DNA from: Paramacrobiotus metropolitanus
Lineage: Eukaryota; Tardigrada; Eutardigrada; Parachela; Macrobiotidae
DNA length: 64,000 nucleotides
Reading direction: 5' to 3'
NCBI RefSeq assembly: GCF_019649055.1
Contig: NW_026570297.1
Span: 372,001-436,000, forward strand
Of the stretch, positions 47,176-57,700 are shown one piece after another. Below the pieces are notes generated by a model. The model had not been told where the DNA came from, made no database searches, and saw only the letters and a program-made list of their open reading frames with translations. Position numbers and translations under genes: made by a program. Position 1 is the stretch's first letter. The number at the start of each line of letters is the position of its first letter.

Positions 47176-48960
47176 GATAGGTGGATACGTGGGAGAAGCT
47201 CCAAGAGATGGAGCCCTTAAAGGTCACCGCGTGACCTACACTAATTACTGTGCAAAAACACAACCCGGATGCGGAATATCGTAGTCAAAAATATTCAGAA
47301 AAATAGATCCGCATTCGAGCTGAGCGAACCGTTTGTGAGCATGGCTCCAATAACCTGTAGAGCAAGAACGTCGTCAAATTAAATGTCATGCAAAAAGAAT
47401 ACTGTGTACTGGTGGTTGCATGTTAATTCCCGCAAAATACGTAATAAATCTGTATATCTGCAGCAGATTTATTGTTATTGCTTTTCCGTGTGGAAATACA
47501 CAATTATATGAAAAGAATGTGCTTGAGAGGAAACGTACTATTGCAGTAGATACATACCGTTGCAGCAAATTCTTTGTTCAGCTGGCATAACTGAAACAGG
47601 GTGAAAGTGCCCTTAACTGCGGCCAAACGATTGTGGACTGTTTGGAAGCATGCCGCATCGGTGTGACTGCATCGATCGAAAATTCTATGCCGCTCCATAA
47701 GAACTGCTGATTTCACCCCAAAAGCATCGGCCTGTAAACAAATGTAAATTGTTAACCTTACTCGCTATTGACCCTTGCTAGGCAGAACAGAAAAGAGTAA
47801 AATGCCTTTAAAGAGAGATTTAGATAAAATTACGACTTTACCTGTTCTCTAACGCGAATAGCACAAAACATCCGCAAAAACAATAAAGCGATCCCCAAGC
47901 ATATACTACGACCGAACTTTTCCGCTGTGAATTCATCAGAAAACATGCCACTGGCATATTGATTGTTCCCCTTCAAAAGGCCGAGTCCCGTCACAATAAC
48001 GTACATGTCCGAAACGAACAACCACAGCAGTGCCGGTCCGAATATATCGTCCAGTTCACAGATACGTAGCGTCAAATTAAGGTGTCGTGAAAACACGCTC
48101 TCCAAGCTTGAGAACATTTTTCCGTCATACACTTTTGTGTCATCGAAAATATTCTCTAACTGCTTATTCACAGCTTTTAAGCCGGCATGTAGTGGTAAAG
48201 TAATCAGCATGAAAAGTATTTGTACTCCCAATAAAGCCGCTGTGGTTGAGGGCTTGGTGATGTTGCCCAGAATATCTCCGTCTACCAGAACATTTTGCAG
48301 TGTTACAGTGTATGAAGTGTCCCCGATACTCTGATTGGCCAATTTTCTAACGTATTCGTCATAATCATTCGCTGTTGGGTTATTCGGAAGGGTAAGGTTA
48401 GTTGGTATGGATATTATAATAACGCGTATCCCTTCTAGTATTGTGTGTACTTCCATAGGTGACGCAATCAAACATACCCAGACGCCTGACAGTGCAACGA
48501 ACAGAACCGTCGCTACAATTACCAGGATTGTATAATAATTTTCTCGCTTGAAGAAAACGAAATTCCTCATTTCCGATCGCACGCTGGTGAGATTGAGTTC
48601 CAGGTCTCCTATGACCTTTGGTAGTTTTCGGCTTTTAACAGCAAAGCTCACTGCAGTTAACCACGCAATGGCGGTCCATTGACCCATGAAGCCTTTTAGG
48701 AGGATTTCACTCATCTTGTCGTCGGCTTCGTATGATTTGGAAAAGAAGTATGTTAAAATGGAACTGTACACAAGCAGACAGCTGATCAGCGCTGCTGACC
48801 AAATGTACAGCAAAACAGAAAGTATACGGTACAGCCGCTGGCGGCCATGAGCTTCGAACTTTGCAGGCTGATCGATTGCCACACGAAAAAAATGCGGAAA
48901 TATGCCGACAGCGGCAAACAAGATGTAGAAGATTTCGATACACTTGTACTGAGATCCCAT

Positions 48961-49935
48961 ACTGTACTTTTGCTGTTACCAGAAGCGGAATCTAGTGATC
49001 GGTATATTTGCCGTACTCGGCATCTGAATTGACGGACTCGAAGAAGAATTAATGGGTATAACATGGGCAGCTGGGTAAACGCGCAGCCGAGCACTTACAT
49101 CCGGAGACTGAATGAGTGTACTCTGTAATTCTACATCATGTTTTTGACGGAATCTAGAACGAACACTATCGGCATACACCGTGCATTTGGTGCACTAGGT
49201 AAATAGTGAGTGCCTGAGTGTGAAAACAATGGAGAACCAGGACAATTATGCTGATGCGGACGTTTTGGATGACGCCAAGTCGCCAGCCATAGTGTTTGTG
49301 TCAGCTTGAACTTTAATGTAAAATCGATGCTTTTATTGATGGAAACAGTGTAATCGCAAGCACACGCTTTCACGCATGTTTTTCTTGCATTTTGTCATAA
49401 TTTTATTACTTATCAGACAAGCTCGCTCACACGCCTTATGAGTTATGGCATTGACACTAGACAGGAAAAGGACTAACGCCCCCAACCGTATCATACTGGA
49501 GATTTTACAAATGTACATGCACTCTACAACAATGCTTGTTACGAGTATAATGAGCAGTCACCATAACGTCACAGTAGTGTATTTCAGCAAGAATGCAAGT
49601 ACACGTACAAGCTGAGGCAACGGAACAATTACCACAGAATATGGTTGACATTCATTGAAGATGAAACTATACTTAATTTCCCTCCGGGATTATTTGATAA
49701 TTACTATTGAGTGCTTGGTTTTTTCACAACGTTAGACAAAAATGCAATTACAGCATTACACGTAATAATATGCCACTGTATAGTCTTATTACAACATCAA
49801 TGCCACAAAAAGCATTTGCTTAAACGCATATGCGTACTGCCCCGTAGCAGCGGCTTTTAATACCGGTATTCGATGCACTGTTCAAGACTAACACTTTAGA
49901 TTTTATATTTTAGTATAAAAATAGATTTTCCAAAT
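48961..49935. other. Divergent intergenic region
   Basis: Shared upstream DNA of the disrupted receptor (minus) and the receptor tyrosine kinase (plus). No exon, repeat or RNA recognised. Confidence 0.4.
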
Positions 49936-52900
49936 ATGAATAACAGGTTTTTGTCGTTAAGCGCGTTAGCGCATGTTAGCCGTTGGCTAACTGCCGTCCT
50001 GATCTATGTTAGCGCCAACATAACGGAAGTTTTTCGTGATGACTTTAACGTCGGTAGTCTGGACGTTTCGAAGTGGACAGTTGATCAGCAGAAATATCCA
50101 CCTGTCTTTGCAAACGAATCCATCCGGACGACCACCGACAATATCCGCGTCGATACCAACGCATTGCGCATTAGAACATCAAACAAACTTGAGCACTCCC
50201 GATTCGATTTCACATCCGGTAAAGTCTACACCCAGAATCGCTTTGATTTCCAACTTGGCGGGGAACTAAGTGTCCGGATGAAGTTCTCTCGTGCGGTGTA
50301 TGAAGTAGCGCAGATCGCGCTCGCCGATTTATATTGTCGACAAACAAAATTGCTAAAGTGCAGTGGTGAAGACTCGCAATTCGGCATCGTGTTGTCGATT
50401 GTCCGAACCTATCCGAATCATTTATACTGCCGTTTGCGCTACACAAACAGTTCGGGCGGTAATTACAGCCTGACGCGCGTGTATTACAGGTAATCTGCAA
50501 GACAATGGATCGGATGTCAGTCAACTTTAAGTATTTGTACCATTAGCACTAACGACTTTAAAACTGAAAAGCTTGCATTGATGATGTAATCAAACTATCG
50601 TGCTTAATAGTGATACGGATTTGTCGCTTGACTTCCACATTCTCAGACTGGTTTGGACAGCCCGAAAGCTGGGTTGGCTGTTGGATGGGAAATTAGTGCT
50701 GGATATGACCGTGCCGGGATTAGAAAGGTTACTCGGTGTGCAGATTGTTCTTGCACTGATGCCGAACGCCATAGCGTACAATATCGTCCCAAATCGAAGC
50801 TATGTTGACGATATCCGAGCTCTACCGACAGATGAATTTTGGATTGATTATCTTGTACTAAGCCAATCGCCTTTGCCCACAAATATATCATCCGTTCTCT
50901 TTAAAATTACTGCTGTCGCACCAGAGAATTCAAACAATGCACTACCGATTTCGCTCGGAGTGGTTACGCCAGCTGCTTTTATTGTTATTGCCACCGTTGT
51001 ATTTTGGCTAATATTCCAGCACAGAAAGAGAAGGCTCGGAGAAGCCAGCATGCGTCGAGTGACCCGCCAACACCGGCGTCAAAGCCCTTTTATGTCCTGG
51101 ATACAAATGTCGGACACCCTGTCACCGTTCCACCCGGGTCACATTGCCCTGGACGCTGCGTTGTTGGAGTACTTCAAAATGCTGGAAATACCTTTGATTA
51201 AACTCCGTATCTGTGAGTGTTTGCATTTGCGCGCGTAAGGTCAAAGATGGTGTACTTCGCTGCTTCTCGCATTCCGTTCAATAAAGACCGGAAATTCCGC
51301 CCATCGATTCACATGAAAATGTTTTCAAAAATTGATTAAATCAGACTTATGGGCATTCTATTCCTTTACACTACAAAACACAGACGTGATTTCATAAAGA
51401 AATTGTCAGTAGTTAGTTGGAACGTCTCTTACTGCAGCAGGGTGGCCGGTAAAGAAAAAAGTATGTGCAAGTGCCCGAAATGCAAAAAAACATAATTATT
51501 GAATTGTGCTCCGGAATGCAGTTCACCGTATCGTTGTGTTTCGACTTTCAAATAGCGTATTCTTTAAAGCCATAGGTCACGATTGAAAGGTGCTCTGTGT
51601 GTCTTGCAGCAAACATTGTTTTGGGAAGAGGAGCAACAGGCCTGGTACGGAAAGCCGTCGCCGAAGAACTTTGTGGGCATATCGGTCCAGTAGACGTCGC
51701 CGTGAAGGGTGCCAAAAACAAACATGATGGCCATCAAATTCGCCAGCTGTCACAGGAGCTTACTATCATGGCAAAAGCTGGTCGGCATCTAAATATCATC
51801 AATTTACTCGGAGTCATCTTGAAAGGTCCTTAATTTTATTATCCGCATCGAAGGTCTGGTTGTAAGGACAAATCTGAAAGCTGGGGATCAATATATGAAT
51901 GACCTGACGAATCGGTCGAAACGAAATTTTAGCATATGTACCTCTTTCCATTATGTTCTACGCAGTACTACTGTAGCAAAAAAAAAACAATATTGACCAA
52001 TACAAAAACTATTCAGTGTGTAAAGATTTGCAACTTTTTTTAGGGGATTTGTTGTTACTGCTGGAATATGCGAGATTCGGGTCGTTGCTTAAAAATTTGA
52101 AATCACACCGTGGGCAGCGATTTTATAACCATACCCTGAATGGTGATATTCAGCCGTACGATGAAAATGAAGCCGAACGAATTCAGCGCGAAGCCGACCA
52201 AGTACATCCGCAGACGGCAGATGATTCGGATATGCATATTCTTTCCACACGAACGCTGCTGAGTTTTGCGTACCAAATCAGTCGCGGTATGGAATACCTC
52301 GCCACACGGTCTATAATCCATAGAGATCTGGCTGCCCGGAATGTTTTGATTTGCGATGAACGAGTGGCGAAAATTTCCGATTTCGGGATGGCCCGGCAAG
52401 AGGGACACGTTGTGGCACCTGATCCGAAGGTAGGAGCACTAATTTATTCTGAAGGCTGATTGGACTTACAAACAATGGCATATCATCCGGTAATTTCAGG
52501 AAGCTTTGCCCATACGTTGGATGGCACCTGAAGCAACCGCATACAAAAATTTCTCTCAGCCATCCGATGTCTGGTCTTTTGGTGTGGTGTTGTGGGAAAT
52601 CTTCAGTCTAGGCGAAGTTCCGTACAGCGACAACAACTTAGTGCGAGGCGATACTGTTTTTGAATTTGTCGAAACTTTGAGAAATGGATTACGGTTGGAG
52701 CAAACGGAAACTTGTCCCAGTGTTATGTGAGTTTCTCTAATTTAGGGCCTCTACACGTACATGATCGACACGAGGTGAAGCGAAAGTCCTCTATGTTCAA
52801 GAAACGCGCCTTTTTTGCCGGTCACGTTGCTCACGCATCTGCAGTTTTTAGGATCTGGAAATAATAGTTACAAATATAAACATGTATTAACAATAAAACA

Positions 52901-53561
52901 GGATGATAAGTAAAAGCTAGAGTGGGGAAAATTTTTTAAAAAGAAATATACTAAATGCAGACGAAATAATATAATAAATAAGACTGTTTTAATACCGTAA
53001 AACCCGATATTAATAACAGTAATTATACTTGTATAATTTACTTTTTATTCCCATTCGGCAGCAGACATTAGGATAAGACCGATAAGTGTTATGTTTTCGA
53101 AAGCATATCTGTCGTGTTGGGTCAACGTTTGTATTTTGTAAACTCAGTAAACACTAACAGTTCCTGCAACTCAGGTTCCTGCTTCGCTTCGGTCTTTTAG
53201 TGTATGGATAATGGCACTATGGCTGTCAGCCAACAGCACTGCACTTCCTTAGTACATACTCTGTAACTATTAATATTATATCGATTACACCAGTAATGTA
53301 TAGCATCTACATGCACGCTATAACGTGTACTCATACAAAACTTAAACGAAATTTCTTTTTAGTTACTGCCTAATGTGCGACTGTTGGAAGCTGTCGCCGG
53401 ATGATCGGCCAACTTTCCCCCGTCTCACCCAACGACTACGGACAATTGTAGATCCTGAAGCAGAGGTCTCCTATCTCAGTCTGGATTACACGTACACGCA
53501 ATTTAACGAAGAGCACCACGATCTCCTGGAGAGAGTTGGCGAAGCCCAAACACCAACTTGA
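49936..53561 (+). CDS. Receptor tyrosine kinase with GH16-like ectodomain
   Basis: Predicted 727-residue single-pass kinase. Exons: 49936-50489, 50611-51212, 51610-51825, 52044-52429, 52500-52726 and 53363-53561; lengths and phases agree. After a signal peptide, residues about 33-270 form a laminarinase-type (GH16, concanavalin-like) fold: [48 protein letters not shown] and [10 protein letters not shown]. The catalytic ExDxxE motif is absent, so binding rather than hydrolysis is expected. The membrane segment is about residues 296-319, followed by HRKRR. The kinase has [21 protein letters not shown] (550-557), DFG (570-572), RWMAPE, DVWSFG and SPDDRPTF, so it looks catalytically complete. There is an acidic insert (about 485-525). 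The activation segment ([20 protein letters not shown]) has no tyrosine. The C-tail has tyrosines ([11 protein letters not shown]). Confidence 0.9.
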
Positions 53562-54709
53562 GGTTTCTGCCGGATACCATAATTTTATTAATCTTTTTTA
53601 ATTGTGCATAGGCATACGATACACACTACACAGTTAAAATCGGAGGGTAACGATATCCTTGCGCAGCCAGTTTGATTCCCGGCACACTGGCATAGAACAG
53701 TTTTGTGAAACAAAACTAGCAGGTGGTTTTTAACCACATACAGCACCACTAAAATAACAGGATCAAGAGAACTGGAAAAGTGACCCGCTCCGCTCTTGAC
53801 TTCATAAGAAAATGTCCCTCTCGACAACCACTCGCACTTTGCGCATGGAGAAAATCAAGCATAAAGAACTTTTTACTTGTAATGTTTTTGTACTTTCAGA
53901 AATTTTAAATACGTGTATGTTCAGGGATTCAGGGTATACGGTATTGGTATACGGTATCGGTATATGTCTGTCGCATCGGTTGTTGAGAAATGTTGAAGTG
54001 TGCTAGATGGGAGCAGTCAATTATTGTACTTACTACAAGTAACTATTGCAGTATGCTCTCCAGCGTGGGACACTGTTTATAAAATATTAGAAATATACAT
54101 GATATCTATTTGTTGAGTAATATAATGGATTTCAGTAAAAGAGTCTGTTTTTAAGCACGATGAAGTAGAGCAAAACTAACTACGGACTACAATAAGAGCT
54201 GACTACTGACGTACTGACACACAGACAATGATGGTGACAGGTGCAATAATTAATGGATCACGAATTAGCAACAACAACAATACAGTAATTCATGGTAGTT
54301 AATGTAGTAATTATCTGTCGAAACCGGGGAGCTTATTCAATGAAGACAAAAACCAGTTAGCGCATTTTACATCACGCTGCCACTGTAATGGAAACAAAAA
54401 CAGATATTACTGAAAAGTTGATTAATCGAAGAAAAGTAGATTTGGGCATGCTGTCAATCTCGGCTTTGAGTATACGATACAGATAACGGCGTGCTTGACG
54501 GAATTCTCCATAGAAGTGTACATAAAGCTACCAGTACTTCCTTCATCGTTTGCAAAAAAAATTTTTACAGCTTGTGGTGCAGCTCGTAATACTGGATATT
54601 AACTCAGTTTTCCGCATCGCCTTACAGACCTTTCTGTTCCGTATCATCTATATCAGAGATCTCGATGCGTTCCTCCCGTTAGGAATTCGGGTGACTAATT
54701 TGCACCAAT
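53562..54709. other. Intergenic with short GGTATACGGTAT repeats
   Basis: The 3' region of the kinase and the promoter region of the next gene. A short tandem GGTATACGGTAT-type repeat lies at 53931-53965. No gene seen. Confidence 0.45.
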
Positions 54710-57700
54710 ATGAAGCTTATTACGACAGCTGTGTTTGCAGTACTTACAGGCGTGCAGTGGACTGTTTCGGGTATGTACAGTGACAGTGACCACAGACTAA
54801 ATGCGAGTATCGATAAGGGTAAACGCGAAGCATTTAAAATAAATGGGAGAAGTAGTGCGCGTTGCATAAATGGTAGAAGTAATGCACAACCGGTTCTTTG
54901 GTGCATGTATCGTTTACGCTTTTTGAACCTTTTAACAAAATGGGCCCTTACGCCCTATGCCTTAAAAGAAACTACATTCTCCTAATAACCTGTACAGATA
55001 CATTTTAGCGGCACGTGGAAAAAATGAAACCGTGAGCCGTCTGTAGCCCATACCGTTTTAGGTACAACGTCAAAGGTCTTACTGAACGACTCATTAATTT
55101 TATTTCGCAAAGCTTACGGTCATAGTTACAGTGTACCTGGCGGACCATGCACAATTTAATTTGCATGGCATGTGTTTTAATAGTGTGAATTATAAAATCT
55201 GAGAGACTTCGACTTAATCTTGTGGATTGTGTATTTGTGAGAAAACTAGAAATGTGGTTTGCAGTAAATGTGGCTATCAATTGTTCCGCCAACGAATTCC
55301 AGTGTAACCTTCAACAAGAACTGAATTCATGTATCAACCGCAAGTGGGTGTGCGATGGGAATCCAGACTGCGTGGATGGGCAAGATGAAAAACAACCAGG
55401 ATGTCCACCAATAGCCCCGTGTGGCCCTGGTCAGTATCAATGTGCAAACGGGCTATGCATTTCATCTCTTCAGGAATGTGACCACGAAAACGACTGTGGC
55501 GATCGGTCCGATGAGCACAAAGGGTGCATCTACAGTCCGTGTGAAGGTACTTAATTAAAAATTAATCGTCACTAAACCCCAAATGCTGCTAGAGGACTGG
55601 TGAGTTTGTACTGCGTAGAAGTACATACATAATATTTCGACAAAAATGCAGCTGATGGCCTGTTTTCTCTAAGTTTAGATAATAATTAAGTTACATACAG
55701 ACTGTACAGTAGCACACAGCAGAAACCAAAGGTCATCCTAGCAAGAGCAGGCTGAACCTGTTGTACCGGAGACTGATCATAAAGTTTGCTTGATTTGTTT
55801 TCAGTAAATGAAGGCAGGTGTTCTTCTGGAAGCTGTATACCGTCCCGATGGTTGTGTGACGGTGATAACGACTGCCGCGATGGAAGTGACGAGAGAAATT
55901 GTACCACTTCGAAATGCAACGACAGTAGTTCGTTTCAGTGCAGTACTGGCGAATGTATGCCATTATCTGCTGTATGCAACAAGTTGAAAGACTGCAAAGA
56001 TGCCAGGTACTGTATGTATCCCGATGATTGCTTAATTTTCCATTATACGCCAAGTAATCCATTTTTCGACTAACTGAGAATAAATCACAAAGTCAAAACA
56101 GCAGTTTGAAGTTTTTTAGCTTTCTTCTTTGTCCATATTTAGGTTGTCATTGCTATTAGTGGAAAAATAAACTCACCGTTTAAAAACTGGAAAAATGAAA
56201 AGTAAACAGTTTGTAACTTTGCAGTGACGAGATTGCATGTGAGAACCAATGTCTGAATTCAACGAATCATCAATGCAGCCATATTTGTGTTAACATGCCC
56301 GCCAGGGTTTTAGCAGCATATAGATGCGCTTGCAATTCAGGTTATGCGCTCTTGCCTGACGGCAAAGGATGCCGGGATATAAACGAGTGTTTTGAACTTC
56401 CGGGTGCCTGTGATCAGTATTGCTATAACACACCAGGGTCCTACAAATGCTCATGTAACACCACCTTCTATACACAAACCGGGCCGACGTCTTGCAAACG
56501 TTTGGGCAACGAGGAAACGTGGCTGTTGTTCAGGTATCCTAAAATGACAGTAACATATTTATATGCGTTTTTAGTTTCCGAAACTATGAGTAGTGCGATG
56601 TCAGTAATCACTTAGTAGTCTCAGTTCATCAGTGGGGTTGGCCGACGTAGCAAAAGATCATAATTATAGGAGATATCTAAATTTTGTGGCAAGCGTAGAA
56701 GCTCCCCGCGGAATGCAACTTCTGTTTTGGGAGCTGTGGGTTATTCTAAAAGCTAGAAGAGTTATTTTTCCTGCTCTACTTATTGGCTATTTGATTTCCA
56801 AACTTTCAAAGTAATTGGCAATTTGGCATTGCCTGTACAAGTTAACACATCGATCACACCTAGGAACTTTGTTGCAGTGATGACATGTTCCTGAGTAAAA
56901 TCAGCACCAATGAGAATCGGTCGCTTTTAACTATCAAAAATAATATTATACGGGAGCCAAGCGGATTCGATGTAGCCATTGCAAAGGGCACGGTGTACTT
57001 TATGGTCAGAAAGGAAGGACGGATTTCAAAGGTGAATATTACAAAACTTGATGGAGTTGACAGACGAGAGGATATCCTGTTCCACAAACCGAACAGCGTG
57101 GATTATGTGGCTGTTGACTGGGTCACGGAAAAGATTTACTGGACGAATAACAACGAGAAAACCCTGGAAGTAGCACAGACGGACGGGACCTTAAGAAACA
57201 TTTTGCTGCGGTATGGGTTGGATAAACCTCGAGCGATTGCCGTGCATCCGGGTATTGGGTATGTTTATCTGACGGACTGGGGGAACATCCCGTTTATTGC
57301 AAGAATCGGCATGGATGGCACAATGTTCGAGCGCATCATCGCCTCAAAGCTGGTTTGGCCAAATGCTTTAACTATTGACTACATTGGAGAAAGGATCATA
57401 TGGGGCGACTCACAACTGCATGCCATCGAAATGGCTCAGCTCGATGGAAAAAATCGAATCAAGGTAAGGGTCACCGGACTGGAGCCGGTGGCACAATGTT
57501 GTTGAACTAATAAAGGGCGGCAGCGCGTGGCATTAGTTTATGAAAGTTATGCTGCAATTTCTGCATCATGACACGGACGCCTGTTTTTTGGTATGGAAAA
57601 AGATTTGCACATAATATAATACGAGTAGAATGACGGATTCAAAGTACCAGTTTAGTATCGTATAAAAACTTGATTATAAATTCATTAAAAATGATTTTAA

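Larger units (their letters stand above)
43089..47333 (-). mobile_element. Non-LTR retrotransposon (LINE), about 4.2 kb
   Basis: An element on the minus strand with a 158-base 5' region, a CCHC-type ORF1 (46192-47175), an endonuclease/reverse transcriptase ORF2 (43363-46180), a 3' untranslated region and a 3' tail of four CCTAAA units (plus-strand AGGTTT at 43087-43110). There is no poly(A) tail and no long terminal repeat. The order APE-type endonuclease then reverse transcriptase, plus a zinc-knuckle ORF1, places it in the jockey/CR1-like part of the LINE tree; the clade cannot be settled by eye. ORF2 has two frame breaks, so this copy is probably dead. It sits inside the final exon of a receptor gene. 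Confidence 0.9.
43047..48960 (-). pseudogene. Gustatory-receptor-like, lineage A, last exon split by a LINE
   Basis: Exon 1 (47842-48960) starts MGSQYKCIEIFYILFAAVG and ends RVREQ at the donor. Exon 2 (47558-47731) is intact (LMERHRIFDRC, FTLFQLCQLNKEFAAT). Exon 3 begins at 47354 with VIGAM and is then cut. Its remaining 14 codons (LTYITLLWEMDKK plus stop) lie 4.2 kb away at 43047-43088. The codons for Leu-Thr occur on both sides (CTCACA at 47334-47339 and CTGACA at 43083-43088), consistent with a short target-site duplication. Apart from the insertion the gene is open, so the disruption is recent. As it stands it would lose the final membrane segment. Confidence 0.88.

Noticed and set aside
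50280-50420. GH16 catalytic ExDxxE motif in the kinase ectodomain
   Set aside because: I looked for it at the expected strand and found ALADLY and GEDSQFG but no ExDxxE, so I do not claim enzyme activity.
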